Origin: Salminus brasiliensis
Taxonomy: Eukaryota; Chordata; Actinopteri; Characiformes; Bryconidae
DNA length: 64,000 nt
NCBI RefSeq assembly: GCF_030463535.1
Contig: NC_132880.1
Location: 36,178,842-36,242,841, forward strand
Direction: 5' to 3'
Part shown: positions 1 to 10,256 of the stretch, one piece after another
Layout of the letters: the number at the start of each line of letters is the position of its first letter
How positions within the stretch are numbered: the first letter of the stretch is position 1
Notes under the pieces: generated by a model
The model's database searches: none
Told to the model about the DNA's origin: nothing
The model's input: only the letters and a program-made list of their open reading frames with translations
Position numbers and translations under genes: made by a program

Positions 1-1700
1 ATGTGGACTGATGTGGTGCTAATATTAATGTACTTTATCCAAACTCGGACTCACGCAGTTCACATGAGCATTGTCCTGCCTCCTCTCCAAAGTTACATAC
101 TGCAGTTAGCAGTGTGCTGAACCTGTAGTAGCAATGACAGAGATGCTGTTCTCTCTATTCCAGGTCGGTTGAGCATCAAAATAATTTTGAAGCTGATATT
201 TTTGGGTAAACATGCTACATAATGGTGCTTTAAAACATAAACTCCAGATTTAGGCCAAGCCTACTTCCCATTCTAATCCAAATCCAGATACACATGTTTT
301 GTAAACAAATACATATATAGCAAAGTAAATAGAGGAATTTACTACTCACTACTGTACAAAAGTAAATATATAAATACAGCCTCTGAAGTTGCCTCATTGG
401 ATTTTCCCTTTGCTTAAGAGCTTTCAGCAGAGGTAATCCGTCCCCTCAGCTCCCTGTGCCTAAATTTCACTTGTTTTTTGTTTTTTTCACTAATGTACAG
501 AATTTACTTACAAAAAAACACACTCCCACTAATACCATTAAAAGCACAGTTAGTCATGAAGCTGCATGCACTAAAATATCCAGCTGGTTCTGTAGGTACT
601 GTTTCCACTTCAAGCACACATGATGGTCAGAGTAAAACCTAATTACTGTCATGTGGAAAGTGAGATGGTGAGAGACGGTTCAGGAGCTTTGAGGCTTCTC
701 TGACCGCTGACAGCTCGGTGTCATTTACAGGCCAAGTGTGGCTGTGCAGTTGTCTGAAATGATCAGGCACACAGTACCACATGGCCAAGCAAGAGGACAA
801 CAGGTTAAACACTTATGCCATTTAGTGTGTGTGTTGGAGTGTGATTGTGCATTTGTGAAGATGTGCGTGCATGTGCTTGCGTCTGCTTGCATGTGTGCGT
901 GTGTATGTGGGTGACCCTCCCCCACAACCCCCAATATGAGCCTTTATGTGCGTGAGAAAGGCTGTAACTTTACAGGAAAGACTTCCAAACTATTCTTAAA
1001 TGAATTTTGTGTAACATTTAAAAAACAGTAAATATGTCATCTCTGTCCCATAAAAACAACTTTACAGGAGAAGGGACATCACTTCAATGGTTTTTAAACT
1101 TTTAATGGAAGTTGATGTAAAAAATTAAATTTTGTTGATTCACTCATCATGAAATTTGGACAATGTCAAGTGTCTGGTTTAAATTATGTAAAAAAACTAA
1201 AAAAAACCCCAGCAAACTCAGATTCAGATTCAAGATACGTGAAAGTCATGTAAAAAAGCTTGACCATTATATTTCAACACAACATCAAAATCAAAATTGA
1301 AACAGAATACACATTTCAAAGAGTTAACCAGGTTTTTTGAGTTACAAGCTTCTATCCATTTGGCCTGATTCAAACGTGTCCATCATTTCTGCAATTATTA
1401 AACATATTAACTCATAACCACTGCTGCCAAAATTAAATAAACTGAGAAAAATGACATAAATACAATTTATTTGGTTTAAATTGTGTATTTTACAAAGAAT
1501 TGGAGGACATCACAAGAAAATATGTCAGTAAATGATATTTTAACAGAGAACGTGGCATTGGTTTATTTGTTAGCCTATTAGCTGTGGAAATGATCTACAA
1601 TAGACAATCAAAGCTCATATAATTCATGAAAACTAGCTACTAAAATCCTGTTTTTCCTAGTTTATTCATTTATCCATGCGCTTTCTCACTCTGTCTGTAG
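1..1700. other. AT-rich intergenic DNA, no gene seen
   Basis: I find no exon with splice signals and no recognisable protein similarity on either strand. The only visible structure is an irregular TG-rich stretch around 820-910. By synteny with human chromosome 8 this would be distal upstream flank of hey1, but nothing in the sequence proves a regulatory role. Confidence 0.6.
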
Positions 1701-1744
1701 CTTCTCCATATCAGCTTTAATCCTGTCTCCCGTCCTCTCTCTAC

Positions 1745-2150
1745 TCTACTCTGTTCCTTCATTTTCTTTCATGCTCTCTTTTCTCAATTTTTTTTCTCTC
1801 TCTCTCTCTCCCTCTCCTTCCCACTGCCGGTCAGGCTCTCTCATCCAGGTTCCAGACAGGCAGGGCCGTGTCACAGGCTGCTCTTCGTGGGGCAGTTTCC
1901 GGAAGAGTCTGCTGGCCCGTCTCTGGCCCCCGCAGGGTTCGATTTCACGGACTCACGCGGGTGGAGGGGGGGGGGGTTTCCAGACATGGGCTTTCACACA
2001 GCCCCCCACCTGACCCCACCCATTACGCAGGTCACAGGGTGGCGCTGTCCCAGGACATCCGCACAAAGGCCAAACCGCTGCCATTTTGTGAGGGCAAAAG
2101 TCAATTACGAGCGTGTTTTTGATCGTGGGTCGTTATCAAATTAGGAAATT
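1745..2150. other. Pyrimidine tract followed by a GC-rich block, non-coding as far as seen
   Basis: A C/T-rich tract (about 1750-1830) leads into a GC-rich block containing a run of ten or more G near 1966. Short overlapping open frames exist in all three plus-strand frames, which is what stop-poor GC-rich DNA gives by chance. I see no conserved protein motif and no convincing exon boundaries. Confidence 0.4.
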
Positions 2151-2449
2151 TGCAAGTGTGACAGGGAGTGTGTGTGTGTGTGTATGTGTTTGTCTGGCCT
2201 AGGTTAGGCCGACTTATGGCTTTCAGCAAACGCATGCAGAGTTAAAGTTAAAGCACCTAAAGTTAAAGCACCTTTACAGTTCAGTTCTGTTGCTTAAAGT
2301 AATTTTTAAGGTTATTATTTATACCAGTAACTAGAAATACTTTTTTGCCTTTTAATTTTTTTAATAGAACAAATCTCTCATAAAGTCGGGACCATTTTGT
2401 TTTGTGTTTTGTGTCTTTGGAAAGTCCTGAACTTATAACAAAAAGCTCT

Positions 2450-2452
<3 letters not shown>

Positions 2453-2482
<30 letters not shown>
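2453..2482. repeat. (CA)n microsatellite
   Basis: An uninterrupted AC dinucleotide run of about 30 bases in intergenic DNA. Confidence 0.95.
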
Positions 2483-2483
<1 letters not shown>

Positions 2484-5110
2484 ATCTTACTATCCTACTA
2501 AAATATGCAGACGGGAGGAGATGAAAGTTTGAAAGTTCACCGACCTGAGCAGCCCTCTCCTTTCCTGGCCGCAGCCCTGCGGCTGACGTTCACATGTGGA
2601 TGACCACCCACCTTGAGTCACCTCAGAACTGCTTCAAGCACCTCATTATGATGGCGAGAGTTCTCTCTGAACTGTTACATCTCATACCCACGTCAACCTC
2701 ACGTCAACAAAGCCATATGGGGGAGAAAATAGGATAATATTTCTTTCATCATGTTTTAGAAAATGACTCAGGACCAAAGTACTGTACTCCTGATTGCAGT
2801 CAGCTTGGCTTCTTCAAAGATGTCTGGATCCATTTCAGTACAATCAAATGGAACTGAATCTGACTCTGACCACCAAGGTTATGTAGTTCAGTAACACATG
2901 ATACAGGCTGAAACACATACTGACACTTCTCTCTATGCTCTATCTTCAAATGGGAGACTTCTTCTCACAAGGCAGCATTCAAAATGCAGCATTCTATAGT
3001 GCGGAAAGTTAATAATCACGTAGGCATTAGGTTTGTGCACATATCACCTTTTATTTTATTTTCTACCTAGTTAAGCTGTTTGGCTAAGTGGTATTGTCCT
3101 TATAAGCATATGACCCAATGACGTACCAATTACTTATATGTATGTGTGTTATTTATAAATAACCTGTGTTGATCAATATAAACAATTTTCTAATGGTGGC
3201 TATTTGATATTGCAGTATTTATTTACATGCATGTCAATGCAATCCAACCCTCAAGTCATGGAAATAATGGGCTATCCCACATTATTACTTGAATATGCAA
3301 CTGCATTATTGCATTATTGTGGAGAGGAGGTATTTTGGTGTGATTTATTAGGAAAAGTAAAGCAAAGTAAAATAAAGCCTTGTTAGGTTTGGATTAGTTT
3401 ATCAGGGGGGCATCTGTAACAACATCCTTCAGCAATTCAGAAGTTTTTTGTTTTAGTTCGTCAGTTTTCTGTTCACAATTCAAAAAGTGTTTAATATTAT
3501 GGGTACATGCGGTCTAAGATCTAATATGGGGTGTTGCAGTGGGCTGAAAACTTTTCCAAATGCAAGGCTAAAGCCCATTTAACATCAGAAGCAATGCTCC
3601 AGGCATGGTATGCCAAAACCTCTATGACACTTGTTATTTCACACCGGGCGCGTTTTTTTGTTTTGTTTTTTCTTTAACAGGAATACAAGCTACATATAGC
3701 TTTACTGTTGATGTATTGCTTCAATAACCTTTCTGTACACTAAATTTGAGCATAGCTCATGTTTAATTAGCTGTTTAAATGAAATAAACACTTTCTGTCA
3801 GCTCCACAGTAGCTACATTATACTGCAAATGTTGCATTGTACTGTTTCTGTCTAAAAGCCGCTAGAATGCCGTGTGCAATACTTGTAAAAAAGTGACCCA
3901 AAGTGTAATTTTGACTGCATGGCACCACTGCCACTGGCATTGATAAATAAAGGGGCATAATGCTCATGGCACGTCAAGCGACACTTCTACCACATCTGGT
4001 ATAAAATGGACTTAAAAATCAGATGTGATGTGAATCTGGAATGGACTAAAACAGTCAGACCACCACTAACCCAGAGTTCTGTGGGAAAAAAAACACACAT
4101 AGCCAATCCAAACTGAAATAAAAAATACAGCAGGTCACCTGTGAAAAAGAGAATTGAAAACTGAATCCTGTTCTAAAGTTGCTCCAGTGGAGCAGAGAAA
4201 GGCAAATACTGCTGCTAAGACTGATGAGGTACATGATGCTAACAACACAAATGATCATAATAATGTTGATAATGGCATCCCCTCTGACTCTCTAACCAAC
4301 ATGACACTCTGTAAGGACTGTGACCAAGCGAGGAAGCCGAGGGGGGACAATTGTGGTTGAAGGGGGGCCTCACTCTTGCCTTTAGCCTAGGGCCTCAAAA
4401 TCACTAAATCCCCCCTGGCTATGCACACGGATTAGACGTTCTTTACCTCAAAAGACTTTCTTTCATGCAGTTCTTTGCTATTTCACTGCCCTGGAACATG
4501 ATTTTATAGCCTGGGGGATTTTACGGGGAAAGTCATTATATTCATTATATGCTCAAATTTATTCTCAGAAATATGTAAAAAGAAAAATAAGTCTGTGTAC
4601 CATCTCATGCCTCCATAGCAACTGATGTGCAGTTTTGGGGATCAAAAATATGGTTTACTGAAGTTCTCCTAAACTAAAATATTATTATAAACATTTTGGG
4701 TATGGGGGGCCTTTGTATTTATTGACTGCCCTAACCCTAGATGATACTAGATACAAGTACTTAGTATCTAATAGTACTGAGACCAAAATACTTAACTTTA
4801 ATACTGTAAAGCAAGTTTTTCTTCATATTAATGATTCTAATATTCAGCCACCAAAACAGCCATTAACTCATCACTCAACAACTGTTCACAGCAGGCATTA
4901 ATACAAGCCTGTTTCCATCCTTTCAGAGAACAATAGTGGTGAAACCACTCAGCTTTACCTGGAATACACAAACTGAGGCTACAATAGACTGTGGGTGTCG
5001 CTCCACAGAAAGGAGAAGAGATTATTATTATTCACAATGCCATCAGAGAGCCGAGCACACAAACATGGGATGTGATTATAAGACTACAAATTATTAATAG
5101 AACACTTCTC
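2483..5110. other. AT-rich intergenic DNA
   Basis: No gene is supported. The stretch near 4140-4430 is less AT-rich and has a 68-codon open frame, followed by a segment resembling a degenerate dispersed repeat tail (4355-4430). I could not identify the repeat. The rest shows nothing I recognise. Confidence 0.5.
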
Positions 5111-5120
5111 TCTCTCTCTC

Positions 5121-5228
5121 TCACACACACACATGCTCACTTAAACATGTAACTATACGTGCATACATCCACACACACACACACACACACACATGCTCAC
5201 TTAAACATGTAACTATACGTGCAAACAT

Positions 5229-5272
<44 letters not shown>
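5121..5272. repeat. Compound CA microsatellite with a 60-bp tandem duplication
   Basis: CA runs flank two copies of a non-repetitive core (starts near 5151 and 5211). The copies are exactly 60 bases apart and differ mainly at one base (gcatac versus gcaaac). A final CA run of about 40 bases ends at 5272. The near-identity of the copies points to recent slippage or unequal exchange. Confidence 0.9.
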
Positions 5273-5319
5273 GTCCTTCAGATGAATCTTTGATTGATGC
5301 CATTCACTACCCAATTTTG

Positions 5320-5480
5320 CTTTCTTAAAGAACTCTTAGTACACGAGATGTGTAAGTGTACAGAACCTTTTAAAGGTCTAAAGAATCTCCACTTGGTGTA
5401 AAATTTCTTTTTGATTCGTGATGCATCTCTAGGGCATCCCTCAAGGAACCATCTAAAGGACCTTTATTTTGAACAATGTA
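5320..5480. repeat. Snapback-type MITE fragment (agaacct family)
   Basis: The segment contains the repeated words agaacct, aaggaacc and cctttatttt found in a common fish non-autonomous DNA element. Related segments lie at 6045-6250, 15170-15355 and 48322-48490. The family assignment is from memory of such repeats, not from a search. Confidence 0.4.
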
Positions 5481-5610
5481 CAAACATACACAGTTTGTAA
5501 TCCTGTCTTCACAACAATAAACGCCAAAAGCACTTATCTTATCTGGCTACAAGTTTTAAAATGCCTTTTACCTTTCCAAGGCCAAGACCAAGGCCCTCTT
5601 AATCTTTTTA

Positions 5611-5716
5611 GTGATCATGATTGACTACAGTTGGTAGCTTCTCTGTGACTAAATAATAAGGGTTTATTTGAAAGTGCTCATTAGATTGTTCAACATATAG
5701 TATATAAGGAAAGTCA
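5611..5716. repeat. Dispersed repeat, copy A
   Basis: This stretch is clearly homologous to 57901-58004. It shares the core gatcatgattgactacag, then tggtagc and tctctgtg, then a ctcatt.gattg..caaca block. Both copies are on the plus strand. I do not recognise the family. Confidence 0.65.
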
Positions 5717-6044
5717 TGGGAATACAAATTAGGCACAAAACAAACAGCCACGCAACAGCTGTGTGCTCACATTTTATGTGCCCATGTGAAGGGGGAAGCA
5801 GCAGATTTTGAGTCAGTGCCCGTTTACTGTGGCATAGGGCGCTGCAATGGCAAACACACAGGATCGGATATGGTTTGGGAGTAAAAAAAAACATATTTTC
5901 CTCATTGGAAGCAGCCAAACAGGGTCAGTACATATCATAATCCTGAGGATAGTTGGTCCCCACAAAGAGCTAAGTACACACACACATGCATTACATACTG
6001 TCACATACTGTCTTAGAATAAATTTTTTTTTACATTGAGTTCCA

Positions 6045-6250
6045 CTGAAAGGCCTTTTCGGAAGTGGCGATGTATTCACACTCTTAACACACAGTAGTTC
6101 TTCAAGGCTGCTCATAAAAAAACATATATATGCTTAAAGGGTTCACCTGTTCTTATCAGTGAAAGTAGTCCCGTATGATACCAAATAGGTTCCACTAGTC
6201 ATAGAACATTTTTTGGGTGCTATATAGAAGACTTTTTGTTAAGAGTGTAC
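6045..6250. repeat. Degenerate MITE-like segment
   Basis: It ends with a block (tatatagaagactttttgttaagagtgtac) that is also found, diverged, at the end of 15170-15355. This pairing suggests a shared non-autonomous DNA element of the snapback type. The boundaries are approximate. Confidence 0.35.
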
Positions 6251-6351
6251 AAAAGGCAAGTGTGTAATCTCTCAGGACATGAAAGAAGAAAAAAGCCTGC
6301 AATGCTAAAGGGATCAGAGGGCAACTCTCCAAAGCACAAGCAATGACCAAA

Positions 6352-6420
6352 ACCACACACACCCACACACACACACCCCTGCACGCACACACATACACAC
6401 ACACTCACGCAGAGGACACA
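6352..6420. repeat. Interrupted CA-rich microsatellite
   Basis: Several short CA runs separated by a few other bases in intergenic DNA. Reading frames through it give only His/Thr or Cys/Val repeats. Confidence 0.8.
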
Positions 6421-7570
6421 ATGCAAGGTGTCACACACGTCTCAGAGAGAATTAGGCACTGCTTCCTCTCCCAGTGTACAAAAACAAAGCCAGTCTTCCT
6501 CTTTGAGTCGACTCAATACACTGCTATTTATAAACAATAACATGTCCCCCTGTCTGTCCTCCTCAGGAGCGCAGGCTCGGTGGACACATTGTTTCAGAGA
6601 GGGGAACATCTGTCTGGGCTGGACGCTGGACGGCACGGGGTAGCTAGACAGCAGGATAGCAGGACGGCAACTCTGCCACAGGTGTCAGTTACATCTCATC
6701 ATCTGTGATTTGTTGCCTTGTTTAAAACATAATGAATATAATTACTGTCTAAATTACAGCTATATTAACTATTCATTTGAAGGTTGCAAAAGTGGTCATT
6801 TGAGGCCGTGCTGAAAAAGGAAACTGAAAGATGTCCATGATAGAAACCATGTCAGAACCTTTTTTAAATAAATAAATAAATAAACAAATAGTGTACAGTG
6901 TAAATACATACAAAGTCATTATTACAGCATCCTGTCAAAATAACATCGGCAACTTTACACTGTGAAAAGTGTTCCATCTGTTCAACCTAAAGCAAAATGA
7001 CTTCATGTGGCAACACGCAATTGACTCAAATAAATACTTTAAATAATGTTTTTAATGGAATGTATTTATTTGAGTTGAATAAATCCAGTTCAGTTGCTTG
7101 TTATTGCAAACAAAATCTAAAATTATTTAGATTTTCTGTTTTTATAGTGAAAAAATGAAGAACTTAGTTCATACTAAGAAGCATCCAAAAAGCTAATAGA
7201 TCTAATAGTGATGAACAAAGCTGTAGATGTTTTTAAGGTGAAATAAATAAATAATGTTGTTATTGAGATTAGTCAATTAATACATTTGCATTGATCTTGA
7301 AATTTAGGGAAATGTTACAAAAATACCTTTTGTTGTCTAGTTTATAATACATAAATCCTCAGGAACCTACCATAGAACATACAAAAAATACATTCACTTA
7401 AACTGCAAAAATAAAAAAATTCATTACGGGACAACATTAAACAAGTAATTCTAGACTTGAGTGACAGGGTATGTTTCACAGTTATAAGACTGATATAATA
7501 CTGCATATGAACTCCTGCAGTTTAAGGGGTTAATAATTTGGCTTCTGTCAAAATATCCTGGGATTACCTC
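6421..7570. other. AT-rich intergenic DNA
   Basis: Apart from a moderately GC stretch at 6540-6680 I see only AT-rich sequence with simple ATAA/TAAA runs. No exon or RNA gene is supported. Confidence 0.5.
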
Positions 7571-7582
7571 TGTGCATCCCCT

Positions 7583-7629
7583 TTAGGCTCCTTTGGGCTC
7601 CTTTGGGCTCCTTTAGGCTCCGTTAGGCC
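7583..7629 (+). repeat. 11-bp tandem repeat, about four copies
   Basis: Successive copies of ggctcctttag/ggctcctttgg, the last one diverged (ggctccgttag). It directly precedes the candidate regulatory block at 7690-8310. Confidence 0.85.
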
Positions 7630-7689
7630 GCTCTGCCAGTGTCAGTATGCTGAGTAGACCTCCATCGCTTGGCATGGAATTAAAGGGAC

Positions 7690-8310
7690 TGCAATGAAAG
7701 CATGACGGCACTTGAGACCCACTGAGAGGAGCAAAAAGCTCCAGCCTGGGATGAAAAAAGGGCCCTGGGCATGCTTTATTGGAGGGAAATAATGTTGTGT
7801 CGTGGGCTTTCACCTTCAAAAAGAGAGCCAGCGAGAGAGCACTAATCACGACATGTGATGAGACACTAGAACAAAGGCAAACGGCAGCAGAAAATAACAG
7901 CGTGGGAAACCTCTGTGAACTTGAGTTACAAGTAAAGTCCCCCCTCCACCTCAAACACCACCACTGCTACTTCACACACACACAATCCCCAATCACACAA
8001 ACACACACCAGCTCCTTTGCACACCCCCTCTGACGCCCCACCAACAATCAGAGGCAAACATGGGGGAGTTTATCTTTGCAGCTAAGGCCTGGCTGGTAGC
8101 AAGAACAACAACATGAAAACATGCCCAAAGTGTTTCCTCTCATTCATGTATGCAGAACAAGGGGGCTTCTCCTGCGTACTGATGACAATTAAGCATGCTG
8201 TGCACGAGTTGATAAGGATCCGGCGCCCTGCCTTTCAGCCTGCCATGTATGAATGGTTAAAGACTCTATTCTCTGGGCTCTGTGAAGTTCCTGGGGCCAA
8301 AAGAAGTCAC
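7690..8310. promoter_or_regulatory. Candidate distal regulatory block upstream of hey1
   Basis: This 600-base stretch has a more balanced base composition than its AT-rich surroundings and no coding signal. It contains a perfect RBPJ-type site, CGTGGGAAA at 7901-7909, and an ACAAAG SOX/TCF-like word about 30 bases upstream. It lies about 2.35 kb from the hey1 start codon. An enhancer role is inference only; cross-species conservation could not be tested here. Confidence 0.35.
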
Positions 8311-8629
8311 TAAGTTCAGACCGTGTTCTTGCAGGGTGTCTTATTTGCCATCATATAGATGAGTTTTTGTTCTATGCTGTCTCTGTGGGGTGAACGGTGC
8401 AGACTGCCACTTGGACATGTGTTATTAAATTCTGGACAAGTGTTACCAAAGTGAGGCCTTTAAACTCACACCATCCAGATGTTACATTCTCCTCAGCCTT
8501 GTTGATGGTGATGAAACTGGAAGACATTTGACCGTAATCACTGTTTACTCGTTTCTTTGTGTGAGTGTTACTCTTTTTTTAGCATCTGAAATTGTCTCTG
8601 GTCATTGTTTATATACATGCAAATGCATG
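8311..8629. other. Intergenic DNA, nothing recognised
   Basis: Mixed-composition sequence without coding signal, repeats or clear motifs. Confidence 0.5.
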
Positions 8630-9715
8630 TAGATGGGGCTGTGATTGGACAGAGAATTGGGGTAAGATTAGACTCTGGGAAGTTGATTTTAATATAGGAC
8701 ACAGATTAGACTCAGGATGAGTTTAGTCTTATAACTGACATTAGATGTATGGAACTTTGTAAAGTACCAGGATTGAGATTAGACTTGAGAGTGAGTTTAG
8801 ATTAGCTGTCTGATTGGAGTCTCTGGGGTGAGATTAGGCTCAGGAAAAGGGGTTTTAACTGTGGATTAAGATTAGGCCCTAAAGAGCGAGATTAGTCTCT
8901 GGATTGAGAGTAAATTTATTAAGGTGAGTTTTGGGGGAGTGAGCTAAGCCCTAAGGAGTGAGTTTAGTTAGATTCAGTGATGTGAATAGACTAAAGAGAG
9001 TCGGTTCTTTAGGGGTGAGATTGGACTCAGCAGGATGAGATTAGATTTAGGATTGTGAATGTAGAGTGGGTGGAGTGACTTTAGACTCAGGAGAGTGAAA
9101 TTAGAAGCAATGAGATGAGTTTAGATTTCATTTAGTTTCATTTAGGGTGAAACTGGACTTAATGTAGTGAGTTTAGACCCAGGAAAATGAGTTTAGACCT
9201 CAGGGTGAGATTGAACTCAGGAGAGTAAATTTATTTTGAGGGGTAAGATTAAACATCAGGGGTGAGTTTATACTCATGACAGGGTGAGATAGAGTGAACT
9301 TAGTCTTAGGTGTGAGATTAGAAACAGGTGACTGGTGTCAGGAGACTGAAGTTAGGTTCAAAATGTGGACTAAATGTGCTTAGACCCAGGAATGTGCATG
9401 TAGATTCAGTGAAGAGGTTAAACTCAGGGGAGTGAATTTAGTTTTAGGGGTGAGGTTAGACCTATGGTAGTGAGTTCAGACTCAGGAGAGTAAAGCTAGT
9501 CTCAAGGGTGGGATTTAATTTAGAGTCAAGTGAGTGATTTTAGAGACTAAACGTGTTCTCAGGAGTGACACTGGACTCAGTGGAGTGAGTTTAGACCAAA
9601 GAAAAGGAGTTTTCGCTCAGGACAGTGAGTTTAGGTTTGGGGATTGAGATTAGACTCAGGGGAGTGAACCTAGACTCAGGAGAGTGACTTTAGTCTCAGG
9701 GGTGAGATTAGACTC
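8630..9715 (+). repeat. Degenerate minisatellite abutting the hey1 promoter
   Basis: About 1.1 kb is built from variants of a roughly 20-base unit, approximately gtgagattagactcaggaga. The unit is most regular at 9640-9715, where copies follow at about 20-base spacing. The plus strand is rich in G, A and T and poor in C, so the two strands differ strongly. The array stops at the edge of the CpG-rich hey1 promoter. No reading frame runs through it. Confidence 0.85.
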
Positions 9716-9882
9716 GGCTGTTTCCCCCTGCCCGCCGCCCTGCTCGGGATGAGTCAGTATTAGATTACAGGTTCACACGCCCGCGCGCAGACCGCCCGTC
9801 GCCCCGGCCAATTGCCCCATTCATTCCAGCGCCGGAGACGGCAGGTCGCCGCTGATTGGCTGTCCGCTCCGGCCTCACAAAC

Positions 9883-9891
9883 TTTCCCACG
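9883..9891 (-). promoter_or_regulatory. RBPJ/CSL site in the hey1 promoter
   Basis: TTTCCCACG on the plus strand reads CGTGGGAAA on the minus strand, a full match to the RBPJ consensus YGTGGGAAM. It lies about 370 bases upstream of the hey1 ATG. RBPJ recruits the Notch intracellular domain, and hey1 is an established direct Notch target. Confidence 0.7.
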
Positions 9892-10131
9892 GCTCGCGCG
9901 TGCTGACAGCCGGCCAGACCGACCACGCCCGTGGGGCGGTGCCACGACGCTTCGGCTCTCCCTAGCGGACAGTCGATTGGCTCTCGGTCAAGCGTTATGC
10001 AAAGCAGCGTGGGTGTGTTCCAAGAGGCGCCCTGGCAACCGGCCCTTCAATCAGACTCGAAACGGCTCGCTGATTGGATGCCTCGGCGCAGAGCCCGCCC
10101 TTCTTGGCTCGGTGCGGAGTTGAAATGATAC

Positions 10132-10140
10132 CGTGGGAAA
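10132..10140 (+). promoter_or_regulatory. Proximal RBPJ/CSL site in the hey1 promoter
   Basis: CGTGGGAAA matches YGTGGGAAM in full and lies 117 bases upstream of the hey1 ATG. It faces the opposite way from the site at 9883-9891. A promoter-proximal RBPJ site is typical of HES and HEY genes. Confidence 0.8.
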
Positions 10141-10256
10141 GCTCGAGGCTTCAAACAGGCAGAGCCGAGAATCAGCTGAACATCAGCGCTGAGACACAGA
10201 GAGAGACACAGAGACACAGAGAGAGACACAGAGAGTAAGAGAAGCTGAAGGCAAAC

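Larger units (their letters stand above)
9720..10256 (+). promoter_or_regulatory. hey1: hey1 promoter and 5' UTR (CpG island)
   Basis: GC- and CpG-rich sequence begins abruptly at about 9720. It holds CCAAT at 9808-9812 and inverted CCAAT (ATTGG) at 9855-9859, 9976-9980 and 10073-10077. Perfect RBPJ-type sites lie at 9883-9891 and 10132-10140. The stretch before the ATG (10190-10240) is an imperfect gagaca repeat, probably 5' UTR. I see no clear TATA box, and the transcription start is not defined by sequence alone. Confidence 0.8.

Noticed and set aside
1930-1960. ggttcgatttc resembling a tRNA B box
   Set aside because: No A box or cloverleaf can be drawn around it.
1771-2144. Three overlapping 80-85-codon plus-strand frames
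   Set aside because: Stop-poor GC-rich DNA opens several frames at once. There is no family motif and no consistent splice signals.
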